Shown piece by piece: positions 17,144 to 25,565 of a stretch of DNA of 64,000 bases. The translations under genes and the position numbers were made by a program. The stretch is taken from assembly GCF_003515075.1 (NCBI RefSeq), contig NZ_QWLV01000006.1, forward strand, positions 62,001-126,000. The letters run 5' to 3'. Numbering within the stretch: the first letter of the stretch is position 1; the number at the start of each line of letters is the position of its first letter. Origin of the DNA: Sphingomonas gilva. GTDB lineage: Bacteria > Pseudomonadota > Alphaproteobacteria > Sphingomonadales > Sphingomonadaceae. The notes beneath the pieces were generated by a model. It saw only the letters and a program-made list of their open reading frames with translations. It was not told the origin of the DNA and searched no databases.

Positions 17144-17818
17144 CTAAAGCGTCGCCTCGATCGCGCGCGCCGCATGATCGGGATCTTCGGCTTGGGTGAT
17201 CGGGCGGCCGACGACCAGGATCGACGCGCCCGCGTCGAGCGCCTGGCGGGGCGTGGTCGTGCGCTTCTGATCGGCCAGCTCGCCGTTCGCCGGGCGGACG
17301 CCGGGGACGACGAAGAACCCCTTGGGCCAGATCTTCTTGGCGGCGGCGACCTCGTTGCCCGAGCAGACGATTCCGTCGATGCCCGAGGCTTTCGCCAGCT
17401 CGGCAAGGCGGATGACCTGATCGTGCGCGCTGCCGGCGACGCCGGTGGCGGCGAGGTCGCTGTCATCGAGGCTGGTGAGCATCGTCACGGCGACGACCTT
17501 GGTGCCCTGCGGCGCGGCGGCCTTGGCGTCTTCCAGCATCGCCCGGCCGCCCGAGGCATGGACGGTCAGGATCGCGGGTTCGAGCGGGCGGAGCGCCATG
17601 ATCGCCTTGGCGACGGTGTTGGGGATGTCGTGGAGCTTCAGATCGAGGAAGATCGGCAGGCCGAGCTCGGCCATCTCGCGCACGCCCGACCGGCCGTTGG
17701 CGGCGAAGAATTCGAGGCCCAGCTTGATCCCGCCGACATGGTGGCGGACGCGGGTCGCGATCGCACGCGCCCGTTCGAGATCGGGCGTGTCGAGCGCGAC
17801 GTAGATCGGCGAGCTCAT
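17144..17818 (-). CDS. pyrF: Orotidine 5'-phosphate decarboxylase
   Basis: This cytoplasmic enzyme makes UMP from OMP in pyrimidine synthesis. The 224-residue TIM barrel has the lysines and aspartates of the active site in IFLDLKLHDIPNTV (residues 58-71, the Asp-x-Lys-x-x-Asp catalytic array) and the phosphate-binding region FFVVPGVRP plus ILVVGRPIT. I chose the start MSSPIYVALDTPD, which overlaps the LapA-like gene by 4 bases. Confidence 0.97.
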   Translation of the reverse strand: MSSPIYVALDTPDLERARAIATRVRHHVGGIKLGLEFFAANGRSGVREMAELGLPIFLDLKLHDIPNTVAKAIMALRPLEPAILTVHASGGRAMLEDAKAAAPQGTKVVAVTMLTSLDDSDLAATGVAGSAHDQVIRLAELAKASGIDGIVCSGNEVAAAKKIWPKGFFVVPGVRPANGELADQKRTTTPRQALDAGASILVVGRPITQAEDPDHAARAIEATL

Positions 17819-18141
17819 GCGACGCCCGGCGGCACGGCGGTGGGGACGCCGCTGGGGGCGGGGGCGGGCAGCGGCGTTGGTTCGGCGGAGGGGCCGCGCA
17901 GCTCGGCGAGCTGGCGCTCGCTTGCGGTCAGGCGCGACTTCATCCGCCACCGCGAGGCGCGAAGCAGCAGCCAGGTGGGGAGCCAGCCGGCGAGGAAGAC
18001 GATCGCGAGCAGCGCCGGCAGCATGATCTCCGCCGTCAGCCCGGCCCACAGGCGCACGGGCACGACGGTCCAGTTGTTCACCGCGAACACCACCGCGACG
18101 ACGGCGAGCAACACCCAGAAGAGCGTGCGCAGGACTTGCAT
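17815..18141 (-). CDS. LapA-like (DUF1049) small inner-membrane protein
   Basis: This is a 108-residue protein with two N-terminal membrane helices (LRTLFWVLLAVVAVVFAVNN and MLPALLAIVFLAGWLPTWLL), separated by the conserved NNWTVVPVRLW of LapA/YciS-type proteins, followed by a short helical and Pro/Ala-rich tail. In E. coli the homologue LapA works with LapB in tuning lipopolysaccharide assembly; here no lapB is adjacent. I start at MQVLRTLFW because GGAGA lies 8 bases upstream; a start five codons earlier overlaps that signal. Confidence 0.8.
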   Translation of the reverse strand: MQVLRTLFWVLLAVVAVVFAVNNWTVVPVRLWAGLTAEIMLPALLAIVFLAGWLPTWLLLRASRWRMKSRLTASERQLAELRGPSAEPTPLPAPAPSGVPTAVPPGVA

Positions 18142-18203
18142 CAAATATTTCTCCATGCGGACGTGACGGCGAGCCTATTCGAGCCCCGTCGCTTTGACCA
18201 GAC

Positions 18204-20465
18204 CTAGCCGATCTCCGTGCGCAGCTGCTCGATCAGGCCGGGAATCGCCCTTAGCCGGTCCTGCTCCTCGTCGAGGATGGCGACGAAGGCGGCGTGCTTG
18301 GCCGCGGCGACGCGGCCGGGGCCGAGCGTCCGGCCCGGCGGCAGGGTCGAGACGAGGATGTCGATCAGCCGCTCGGCGCCGTGGAGACGACCCCAGAGAT
18401 AGTCGTTCTCGCGATAGGCGCGGCTGAAGAAGGCGCCGAAGCTGTTGAACTGGATGCCCTTCAACGTCGCCTCCGCGCCGCCCTGGCGGATCGAACCGCA
18501 ATCGTCGGGCGAGATGCGGTCGACGCGGACGGGATCGAACTCGTCAAGGCCTTCGCCCTGGAGCAGGGGCAGGGTGGCGACGTCGTAGAAAGGGAAGCCG
18601 AGATAGGCGAGCAGCAGCGGCCGGCGCGCCTCCTTTGGCAAGGCGGCGAAGGCGGCGGCGAGGCGTTCGTCCGCCTGCGCGTCGAGCGTGGCGAGGCCGA
18701 GCGAGGCGGCGAGCGCGTCCATCGCCAGCGACGCATCTTCGGCGACCGAATCGATCTCCTCGGCCAGATGCGCGTGGTGCGTGGTGCGCTTGACCTCCAG
18801 ATAGGGAGTCAGGCTGTCGTAGATCGCGTCGCGCAGCAGGGTGAGGGCGGGGTGCGTCGCCTCCTGCTCGATCTCGGTCAGGCGGCGCGCGAGCAGGCGC
18901 AGCCGGCGGATGCGGAAGGCGATGTCGAACGCGCGCAGCAGCGGCACCGCGTCCGGATCGGCGGCGCGGCTGCCCGCGAGCGTGCGCTCGATCGCGGCGC
19001 GCAGCGCGAGATGGCGGGCGTGGGAGGCGTCCCCGCCGATCCGCCGCATCATCGAGGCGAGCGAATCCGCCACCCCGACAAGCTTGAGATTGGCATAGGC
19101 GGCGAAGGCGAAGCCCGACTGTTTGGCCGCGGCGCCCTGCGCCTTGGCGCGCCATGCGGCGAGGCGGGCGGGCGTCGGCCAGTCGAGCAGGAAGGTGGTG
19201 CCGAACAGCGATTCGACGCGCGCCTCCACCTCGGGCCGGATATCCTCGATCACGCCGCGCATCTGCTCGATGCGCCGGGTGCGCGCTTCGATCGCTTCCA
19301 GATTGTCGCGGATCGGCTGCTCGCGAGGGATCTCCGAGATCGCGCCGATGATCGTCGAGAAGAAGCCTGGCACGCCCTGGGTATCGGCGCGCGCGCCGAA
19401 GCGGTGGCCGGGGCGCGGATCGATATAGACGAAACGGCGGTCGATCTCGCGCCGCGCAGGGCGTTCGCGCAGGGCGTCGATCGCGGGGCGGAAGGGCGCG
19501 TTGGCGAGCACCGAACCGTCGACCAGCACCGCCCCTTCGGCCGCGTTGATCGCGGCATGGCGCGGCAGGATTCGCGAGAGGAAGCTCTCGCGGCCCTCCC
19601 ATTGCACGCCGCGCTCCTTCAGCACCGCGTCGAGCTCGGCCACGGTGAAGGGCGGAAAGGCGCCGGGAAAGCTGGAGGTCGCGCGCGCGGCATAGGCCAG
19701 CTCCGCGTCCTGCGCCAACGCGTCGATCGCAACGCCGCCATCGGTGAAACCGAAGGTCAGCCGGTGCTCGGTCTCGACGATCTCGGGCGGCGAGTTGAGC
19801 CGCAGCCGTTCGGGATAGCCGCGGAAGTCAGTGACGGTGACGAACAGGTCGAGCGGCTGGCCGTCGGGCAGCAGGCGGGGGCCGCGCTCGCTCTCGCCCA
19901 TCGCGGCGAAGGCGTCGAGCAGCATGCCGGTGAACTGCGGCCCACCGAAGGGCGGCTCGAACCAGCGCGAGCGGATGAAATGGGCGAGCTTGCCGCGCAC
20001 CTCCTCGCGCGTTTCAGGGTCGATGTCTTCCAGCGCCTTTTCGCTGTTGCCCGCGGCCAGCCAGGCGATCGGCATCGCCCACATCTTGGTGAAGCGCGAG
20101 CCGGGCGCGGCCTCGGGAGCGATCAGCGCCTCGACATCGGCCATGTCGAGCCAGAGATCGGTCAGCGGCTCCAGGCTGAGGCCCGAAGCGATGGCCTGGG
20201 CGAGGAAGACGCCGTTGATCCCGCCCGCGCTCGCCCCGGCGATGATATCGGGCAGCACGCGCAGCCGCATCTCGCCGGCGGTCTCGATCTCCTCGATCAG
20301 CGCGCGGTAGACGCCCTGGCTGCCGGTCGCGGGATCCAGGCCGTCATGATAGGCGCGGCTGGCGCGGGCGAGGCGCCATACCTCCTTGGTGATGCCGTGC
20401 ATGTACACCGCGAGGCTGATGCCGCCATAGCAGACGAGCGCGAGACGGAGCTCCTTTTCGCGCAT
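18204..20465 (-). CDS. Patatin-like phospholipase with DUF3376-type C-terminal region
   Basis: This is a 753-residue patatin-related protein, a predicted serine lipid hydrolase. The oxyanion/glycine segment is LRLALVCYGGISLAVYMHG at the N-terminus, the nucleophile elbow is GASAGGING (Ser near residue 80), and the catalytic Asp is in AVLVDGSVLANAPF. The length, the FVYIDPRPGHRFG segment and the long helical C-terminal half fit the DUF3376-containing patatin group of proteobacteria and actinobacteria. No signal peptide is seen. The gene starts immediately after the preceding EEP-family gene (stop at 20466), so they are probably co-transcribed. Confidence 0.88.
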   Translation of the reverse strand: MREKELRLALVCYGGISLAVYMHGITKEVWRLARASRAYHDGLDPATGSQGVYRALIEEIETAGEMRLRVLPDIIAGASAGGINGVFLAQAIASGLSLEPLTDLWLDMADVEALIAPEAAPGSRFTKMWAMPIAWLAAGNSEKALEDIDPETREEVRGKLAHFIRSRWFEPPFGGPQFTGMLLDAFAAMGESERGPRLLPDGQPLDLFVTVTDFRGYPERLRLNSPPEIVETEHRLTFGFTDGGVAIDALAQDAELAYAARATSSFPGAFPPFTVAELDAVLKERGVQWEGRESFLSRILPRHAAINAAEGAVLVDGSVLANAPFRPAIDALRERPARREIDRRFVYIDPRPGHRFGARADTQGVPGFFSTIIGAISEIPREQPIRDNLEAIEARTRRIEQMRGVIEDIRPEVEARVESLFGTTFLLDWPTPARLAAWRAKAQGAAAKQSGFAFAAYANLKLVGVADSLASMMRRIGGDASHARHLALRAAIERTLAGSRAADPDAVPLLRAFDIAFRIRRLRLLARRLTEIEQEATHPALTLLRDAIYDSLTPYLEVKRTTHHAHLAEEIDSVAEDASLAMDALAASLGLATLDAQADERLAAAFAALPKEARRPLLLAYLGFPFYDVATLPLLQGEGLDEFDPVRVDRISPDDCGSIRQGGAEATLKGIQFNSFGAFFSRAYRENDYLWGRLHGAERLIDILVSTLPPGRTLGPGRVAAAKHAAFVAILDEEQDRLRAIPGLIEQLRTEIG

Positions 20466-21164
20466 CTACAGCGTGAGCTTGGCCCAGATGGGCAGGTGAT
20501 CGGACGCGGTGCGCGCCGCGGCGGAGCTGTGCGTGCCCGAATCGGCGATGGTCATGTCGCGCGAGACGAGGATCCGGTCGAGCCGCGCGATCGGGCGGCG
20601 GGCGTGGAAGCTGGGGCCGGTCGCCGCGCAGACCATGTCGCGGCCGAAGTCGCGCAGGCAGCCGCCGCCGGCCGACCATTCGTTGAGATCGCCCATCATC
20701 ACCGTGGGCAGCTGGCGGGTCGATGCGTGCACGTGCGCGAGAATGGCATGCGCCTGCCGCCGACGCCACAGGCCGGAAAGATCGAGGTGCATGCCGATCA
20801 CGCGCAGCACCGAACCGCCGACGCGAATATCGGCCATCACCGCGCCGCGCGGCTCCAGCGCCGGCAGGTGGATGATCTCGCAATCGAGCAGCTGCGCCGA
20901 CTTGCGCACCAGGATGGCGTTGCCGTGCCAGCCAAGGCTCTGCGCGCGCACGCCGAAATCCACCGGCTTCCAGTCGCTATGCTCGTCCATCAGATGATGC
21001 GGGATCGCCGCCGCGCGCCGGCCGAAGCGCCGATCGGCCTCCTGCAGCGCGATGACGTCGGCATCGATCTCGCGCAGCACCTCCAGCGTGCGCTCCGGAC
21101 GGCGGCGGCGATCGGTGCCGATGGCCTTGCGCATATTGTAGCTGGCGACGGTGATCGAAGGCAT
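20466..21164 (-). CDS. Endonuclease/exonuclease/phosphatase (EEP) family protein
   Basis: This is a 232-residue metal-dependent phosphodiesterase of the EEP fold. Motifs in order are SYNMRKAIG (Asn metal ligand), VIALQEADRRFG (Glu), GMHLDLSG (His/Asp), MMGDLNEW (catalytic Asp-x-Asn), LDRILVS and the C-terminal SDHLPI (Asp-His). The substrate could be DNA, a phospholipid or an inositol phosphate; pairing with the patatin-like gene hints at lipid chemistry, but that is inference. Confidence 0.88.
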   Translation of the reverse strand: MPSITVASYNMRKAIGTDRRRRPERTLEVLREIDADVIALQEADRRFGRRAAAIPHHLMDEHSDWKPVDFGVRAQSLGWHGNAILVRKSAQLLDCEIIHLPALEPRGAVMADIRVGGSVLRVIGMHLDLSGLWRRRQAHAILAHVHASTRQLPTVMMGDLNEWSAGGGCLRDFGRDMVCAATGPSFHARRPIARLDRILVSRDMTIADSGTHSSAAARTASDHLPIWAKLTL

Positions 21165-21211
21165 TGGTGATGTGTAACGAGCCGCCGGGGAAATGGGTGC
21201 CTTGTTTTCGT

Positions 21212-21430
21212 TCAGGCGGCGAGCTCGCGCGCGCGGGCGATCAGGCGCGACGCCTCGTCGATCAGATCGGCGCTGAACTGCCGGTCGCGCGCGCCGACGG
21301 CGATCGACAGGCAGTTGCGGGCTTCATTGCGGAGCCGGACGGCGCGGGAGCGGGCGCGTTCGGCCTTGGACGGCTGGTTCACCCTGGCGGAATGAACGAG
21401 GCGAAGGACGGTTCCCCCAGTTCGTCGCAA
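21212..21430 (-). CDS. Small basic helical protein, unknown
   Basis: This is an open frame of up to 72 residues. The plausible core is a 56-residue protein beginning at a GTG (VNQPSKAERARSRAVRLRN), with alternating Arg and Ala and a helical C-terminus (ADLIDEASRLIARARELAA). The amphipathic pattern and codon use look like a real small gene. There is no ATG, however; the longest form starts at TTG, and no strong ribosome-binding site is seen. It lies between tRNA-Thr and the EEP-family gene on the same strand. Confidence 0.45.
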   Translation of the reverse strand: MRRTGGTVLRLVHSARVNQPSKAERARSRAVRLRNEARNCLSIAVGARDRQFSADLIDEASRLIARARELAA

Positions 21431-21439
21431 GCGCTGGGG

Positions 21440-21515
21440 TGGTGCCGGTTGCAGGAATCGAACCCGCGACCTTCGGTTTACAAAACCGCTGCTCTACCAG
21501 CTGAGCTAAACCGGC
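21440..21515 (-). tRNA. tRNA-Thr (anticodon TGT)
   Basis: On the minus strand the gene reads GCCGGTT acceptor, a GCTC/GAGC D-stem, an anticodon loop TTTGTAA with TGT at positions 34-36, a T-loop TTCGATT and an acceptor partner AACCGGC, followed by A and an encoded CCA. The cloverleaf is complete at 76 bases. Confidence 0.95.
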
Positions 21516-21534
21516 GTCCGCTCGCGCTATTGCG

Positions 21535-22464
21535 TCAGCTTACGCCGAAGGTCCAGCCCTCGGTTCGCGCGATTTCATCGGTCAGGCCCGGCGGATGCCA
21601 AAGCTCGGGTCGCCGGGCGCCGGCGCGGAGCCAGGCCGCAGCGAGGATCGCGTCGGTGGAATGGTCGTCATAGCCAGCAAGGGGGGCGTGAGGACGCGAA
21701 CCCAGCGCTGCGAGGGCGGCGTCGAGCGCCTCCGGAGTGCGCAGCTTGCTCAGTCCCTTACGCAGGCCGGCGGCGCGCGCGGCGATTGCCGTATAGATTT
21801 CTACCACCAGCGCGCCCTTGTCCGGCGGCGGATCGAACGGCCAGACGGGGATGCGGCCGGCAAGATGGTGGAGCAGGCGCATGCCGGCGAAGCTGGCCTT
21901 GGCGACCTGCGCCGCGCCGATCGCGTCGTAGACCGTCGAGGGCTTCGCGCCGCCGCCGGACGAGACCTCGCAGGCGCGCCAGTGGAGGAAGTCGCGTTTT
22001 GCTCCGTCCGCCGCGCCCAGATAGAAGTGACGGCCGCGCCGGGCTTCGAGGAAGCTTGCCGCGCCGAGATCGACATCGGGACTGTGCGCATCGACATAGG
22101 CCCAGAGCGCGCGTGCATCGGTCGTTTCGGTCTCGCCGGGCAGATGGGCGCCGCGTGCGACATAGGGCGCGGAGAAGCTGAAATCGAAGCCGACGAGCAA
22201 TGGTTCATCGCGGCGGGCGAGCAGCCAGTCGAGGACTGCGGTGCGCGACCAGATGCCGCCCGGCGGCTCGACCAGGCGCGGGGCGTCCTCGCCAAGGTCG
22301 CATGCCGCGACGGCGATGCCGCGATGCCGGTGACCTTTCGCGCCGGACCAGTCGATCGCGGCGAAGCGGGTGAAATGGTCAGGGACGCTCGCCGAACCGC
22401 TCCCGCTGCGCCTTCTTCGCCACGTCCCACCAGCGGCGCCGGATATAGGTCTGGATGCGATCAT
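21535..22464 (-). CDS. DUF429-like predicted RNase H-fold nuclease (uncertain start)
   Basis: This is a roughly 280-residue conserved-looking protein that begins its homologous part at FAAIDWSGAKG. The hydrophobic strand with Asp recurs in LLVGFDFSFSAP, and C-terminal segments YDDHSTDAILAAAW and VEIYTAIAARAAGL match the DUF429 pattern of acidic residues on an RNase H-like fold. No biochemical role is proven. The start is a problem: the only ATG in frame overlaps the upstream YjbR-like gene by 86 bases and adds 26 Arg/Gly/Ser-rich residues. No GTG or TTG lies nearer the conserved part. Confidence 0.65.
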   Translation of the reverse strand: MIASRPISGAAGGTWRRRRSGSGSASVPDHFTRFAAIDWSGAKGHRHRGIAVAACDLGEDAPRLVEPPGGIWSRTAVLDWLLARRDEPLLVGFDFSFSAPYVARGAHLPGETETTDARALWAYVDAHSPDVDLGAASFLEARRGRHFYLGAADGAKRDFLHWRACEVSSGGGAKPSTVYDAIGAAQVAKASFAGMRLLHHLAGRIPVWPFDPPPDKGALVVEIYTAIAARAAGLRKGLSKLRTPEALDAALAALGSRPHAPLAGYDDHSTDAILAAAWLRAGARRPELWHPPGLTDEIARTEGWTFGVS

Positions 22465-22720
22465 CGGCGCCAGTGCCGTAGCGGACGAGGATCGCGGGCC
22501 AACCGCGATAATGATCGGTCTCCCAGAAGGTGTCCGGATCGGTTTCGAGCAGCACCTCCTTCTCGGCCTGGGCGACCATCAGGCAGAAGCTGCTCTCCTC
22601 GCGGCCGGGCGCGACCAGCGCCTTGCCGTTGAGCTTGGGAACCGGCGAGCCGTAATGGCTCGCCATTTCGGTATCGGGCAGCGACAGGGCGTAGGCGGTG
22701 ACCGCATTCCAGTCCTTCAT
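22379..22720 (-). CDS. MmcQ/YjbR family DNA-binding-like protein
   Basis: This is a 113-residue cytoplasmic protein of the YjbR fold. It has the signature ALSLPDTEMASHYGSP near residue 11, GKALVAPGREESSFCLMV, and the later ETDHYRGWPAILVRYG and YIRRRWWDVA segments. The fold is a double-wing DNA-binding domain, but no function has been shown for most members. It starts 8 bases after the channel-like gene and its 3' end overlaps the DUF429-like frame. Confidence 0.88.
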   Translation of the reverse strand: MKDWNAVTAYALSLPDTEMASHYGSPVPKLNGKALVAPGREESSFCLMVAQAEKEVLLETDPDTFWETDHYRGWPAILVRYGTGADDRIQTYIRRRWWDVAKKAQRERFGERP

Positions 22721-22728
22721 TTTCGCCC

Positions 22729-24000
22729 TCAGATGTCGCCGGGCGGCATGGGCGGCTTCGGCTTGCGCGGCGCGCGCGGCGGTTCGGGCGGTTGCGGACG
22801 CGCGCCGCCTTCGGTCCAGCGTTCGAGCAGCTTGTGCGCGGTCGGACGCCCGCCCAGGCCGAAGGCGAGCGCGCAGGCGACCGCCGCCGAGCCGAGGACG
22901 AGGCCGAAGGCCAGCGTGACGATCTCATTAGCCAGCCCCATGAAGCGCAGGCCCATGGCGATGGCGAGCGCAAGGATGGCGTAGCGGACGATGGCGGGAG
23001 CGAACCCGTCCCCGCCGCTGGTCGAGGCGACGATCCCGGAGAGGATGCGCGCGAGCAACACGCCGACGCCGATGATGATCGCGCCGAACAACACGCGGCC
23101 GCCGAGATCGGTGATCTGGATCAGCATCAGCTGCAGCGAGGCGATCTCCAGCACCTCGACCGCGGCGATCGCGGCGAACAGCATGATCGCGGTGAGTATG
23201 ATCGTGCCGACGATCTTCGCGCCCGATACGCCGGCGGGAACGATGCCCGAGCCTTGCAGCGCGTGATCGAAGCCGAGGCTCGCCAGCAATTGCTCGGCGA
23301 CCGACTTCGCCCAGCGCCCGACGAAATAGGCGAGCGCGATGACGATGCCGGCGAGCACGAGGCGCGGCAGGAAATAGGCGACGGCGTCGAGGATGCTGAC
23401 CAGCGGGCCGGACAGTGATTCGAGCTCCAGCGCCTCGAGCGCGGCGGTTGCGACGAGCAGCATGATCGAGACGAACACGATGAGGCCGATCGTCTTCGAG
23501 ATCGCCGGCGCGCCGGGTGCGGGCGTCCCGGTCACCTCGCCGATGCGGGCGCGGGCGAGCCAGCCGTCGACATTGGCGGCGGCGAGCGCGGCCTCGACGA
23601 CGCGGCGCAGGATCGTCGCGACGATGAGGCCGATGACGAAGATGAGGCCCGCGCCGAGGATGCGCGGCAGGAAGGCGAACACTTCGGTGGTCAGCGCGCG
23701 GACCGGATCGAGCACCTGGCTAAGACCCAGCGGCTGCAGCGCGACGAGCAGGCCGACCAGCCAGACCAGCCAATAAGCGAGCGTGCCGAGCTGCTGGCCG
23801 ATGGTGTGATCGGGCGAGGTGTTCCAATGGCGCTTGAGCGCCGGGATGCGGTCGACCAGCTTGGCGATGCCCCATTGCACCGCCTTGGCGACGAAATGGG
23901 TGAGGACGAGGATGGCGATGGCGGCGAGGATCTTGAGGCCCCAGGACTGGACCGCGACCCAATCGACCTCCCACCGGACATTGTCGCCATAGCCGTACAT
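22729..24000 (-). CDS. Mechanosensitive-channel-like membrane protein (conserved TM-helix repeats)
   Basis: This is a 423-residue inner-membrane protein with about ten hydrophobic helices. It is built from repeats of the conserved transmembrane helix found at the N-terminus of CmpX-like and other MscS-related proteins. Examples are FLPRILGAGLIFVIGLIVAT near residue 110 and its echo YFLPRLVLAGIVIALAYFVG near residue 212. It ends in a Pro-rich cytoplasmic tail. It lacks a recognisable MscS beta domain, so channel activity is inference from the helix family. Confidence 0.8.
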   Translation of the reverse strand: MYGYGDNVRWEVDWVAVQSWGLKILAAIAILVLTHFVAKAVQWGIAKLVDRIPALKRHWNTSPDHTIGQQLGTLAYWLVWLVGLLVALQPLGLSQVLDPVRALTTEVFAFLPRILGAGLIFVIGLIVATILRRVVEAALAAANVDGWLARARIGEVTGTPAPGAPAISKTIGLIVFVSIMLLVATAALEALELESLSGPLVSILDAVAYFLPRLVLAGIVIALAYFVGRWAKSVAEQLLASLGFDHALQGSGIVPAGVSGAKIVGTIILTAIMLFAAIAAVEVLEIASLQLMLIQITDLGGRVLFGAIIIGVGVLLARILSGIVASTSGGDGFAPAIVRYAILALAIAMGLRFMGLANEIVTLAFGLVLGSAAVACALAFGLGGRPTAHKLLERWTEGGARPQPPEPPRAPRKPKPPMPPGDI

Positions 24001-24070
24001 GCTGGTTCCCCTCTATTCGTGTCTGCCGATGATGACCGAACGGGCGGGCGCGCGAAAGGCTCCGCGTGCG

Positions 24071-24162
24071 CGTCGCCCCTGCGCAAGCAGGGGCCTCACG
24101 GTTCGTGGCACATCCAGCGCCAGTATATGCCGACTGCGGCCCCTGCCTTCGCAGGGGCGACG
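24071..24162. repeat. Paired REP-like palindromic repeat, copy 2
   Basis: CGTCGCCCCTGC (24071-24082) is repeated in inverse orientation at 24151-24162. Each arm carries its own hairpin with the stem GCCCCTGC/GCAGGGGC. The pair nearly touches the 3' end of rarA and fills the space before the channel-like gene. It is the same element as at 11241-11392, with a shorter spacer. Confidence 0.8.
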
Positions 24163-24163
24163 A

Positions 24164-25465
24164 TCATTTTCTGCGAAGCTCCTCCCACCAGGCCAGCCGC
24201 TCCGCCACCCGCTTTTCGAAGCCGCGATCCGTGGGTTGGTAATAGGTTTGCGGGGTCATCTCCTCGGGCCAGTAGTTGGCGCCAGAGAAGCCTTCTTCGG
24301 TATCGTGGTCATAGGCGTAGTTCTTGCCGTAGCCGATGTCCTTCATCAGCCTGGTCGGCGCGTTGAGGATGTTCTGCGGCGGCATCAGCGAGCCCGTCTC
24401 TCGGGCCGATTTCCACGCGGCTTTCTGCGCCACATAGGCGGCGTTCGATTTGGGCGCGGTGGCAAGGTAGAGGCATGCCTGGGCGATGGCGAGCTCGCCT
24501 TCGGGGCTGCCGAGAAAGTCATAGCTGTCCTTCGCGGCGAGGCATTGGACCAGCGCGTTGGGATCGGCGAGGCCGACATCTTCCGACGCGAAGCGGACGA
24601 GACGGCGCAGGACGTAGAGCGGCTCCTCGCCTGCGGTGAGCATGCGGGCGAGATAGTAGAGCGCGGCCTGCGCGTCCGATCCGCGCAGCGACTTATGGAG
24701 CGCGGAGATGAGGTTGTAATGCCCCTCGCGATCCTTGTCGTACACCGCGACGCGGCGCTGGAGGAAGGCGGACAGGCCGGCGGGATCGAGCGGTTCGGGC
24801 AGGTCGACCGACCACAGGGTCTCCGCCTGGTTGAGCAGGAAGCGGCCGTCGCCGTCGGCGCTGGCGATCATCGCCTCGCGCGCCGGCCGGGTAACGGGGA
24901 GGGGACGGCCTTCGAGCGCCTCGGCGCGTTCGAGCAGCGCGCCGAGCGCGCGTGCGTCGAGCCGGTGGAGGATCAGCACCTGCGCGCGGCTCAAGAGCGC
25001 GGCGTTGAGCTCGAAGCTCGGATTCTCGGTGGTCGCGCCGACCAGGGTGACGGTGCCGTCCTCGACATAGGGCAAGAAGCCGTCCTGCTGGGCGCGGTTG
25101 AAGCGGTGGATCTCGTCCACGAACAGCAACGTCCGCTTGCCCATGCGGGCATGCTCGCGCGCCTCAGCGAAGGCTTTCTTGAGATCGGCGACGCCCGAGA
25201 ACACCGCCGAGATGGCGACGAAGCGCAGGCCCACGGCGTCGGCGAGCAGCCGGGCTATGGTCGTCTTGCCGGTGCCGGGCGGCCCCCACAGGATCATCGA
25301 GGATAGACGGCCGGCGGCGACCATCCGCCCGATCGCGCCGTCGGGGCCGGTCAGATGCTCCTGCCCGACCACCTCCTCCAGCGCGCGCGGGCGCAAGCGC
25401 TCGGCAAGCGGCGCCGTCTGCGCGACGGCGGCTTCGGCTTCGGCGGGGGCGAACAGGTCTGCCAT
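24164..25465 (-). CDS. rarA: Replication-associated recombination protein RarA (MgsA)
   Basis: This AAA+ ATPase acts at stalled replication forks and is related to clamp-loader subunits. The 433-residue protein has Walker A ILWGPPGTGKTT near residue 47, Walker B LLFVDEIHRFN, sensor 1 LVGATTENPSF and the C-terminal tetramerisation region with ARETGSLMPPQNILNAPT. I start at MADLFAPAEAEAA; the frame continues 20 codons upstream but that stretch is basic and lies in the intergenic region. It is divergent from the PadR operon. Confidence 0.95.
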   Translation of the reverse strand: MADLFAPAEAEAAVAQTAPLAERLRPRALEEVVGQEHLTGPDGAIGRMVAAGRLSSMILWGPPGTGKTTIARLLADAVGLRFVAISAVFSGVADLKKAFAEAREHARMGKRTLLFVDEIHRFNRAQQDGFLPYVEDGTVTLVGATTENPSFELNAALLSRAQVLILHRLDARALGALLERAEALEGRPLPVTRPAREAMIASADGDGRFLLNQAETLWSVDLPEPLDPAGLSAFLQRRVAVYDKDREGHYNLISALHKSLRGSDAQAALYYLARMLTAGEEPLYVLRRLVRFASEDVGLADPNALVQCLAAKDSYDFLGSPEGELAIAQACLYLATAPKSNAAYVAQKAAWKSARETGSLMPPQNILNAPTRLMKDIGYGKNYAYDHDTEEGFSGANYWPEEMTPQTYYQPTDRGFEKRVAERLAWWEELRRK

Positions 25466-25523
25466 CGTCGTTCTAGATAAGTTCTCCCGGCGCTTCCGCA
25501 CAGGGGCTTGTAAGTGCTGCATC

Positions 25524-25535
25524 AAGATATATCTT
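25524..25535. promoter_or_regulatory. Perfect palindrome AAGATATATCTT, likely PadR operator
   Basis: A perfect 12-base AT-rich palindrome stands out in a GC-rich background, 30 bases upstream of the padR start and 58 bases from the rarA start. PadR regulators usually repress their own promoter by binding such short AT-rich inverted repeats, so this is the natural operator candidate. It could affect either divergent gene. Confidence 0.6.
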
Positions 25536-25565
25536 AGAGCGATCGGTAACTATTCACGGGATATC

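Noticed and set aside
18294..21170. A 958-codon frame antisense to the patatin-like and EEP genes
   Set aside because: The product is rich in Arg, Gly, Asp and His with no motif, while the sense genes carry complete catalytic motifs. It is a GC-driven shadow.
25098..25565. Upstream extension of the PadR frame
   Set aside because: It is antisense to rarA; the double ATG at 25566 gives the normal regulator start.
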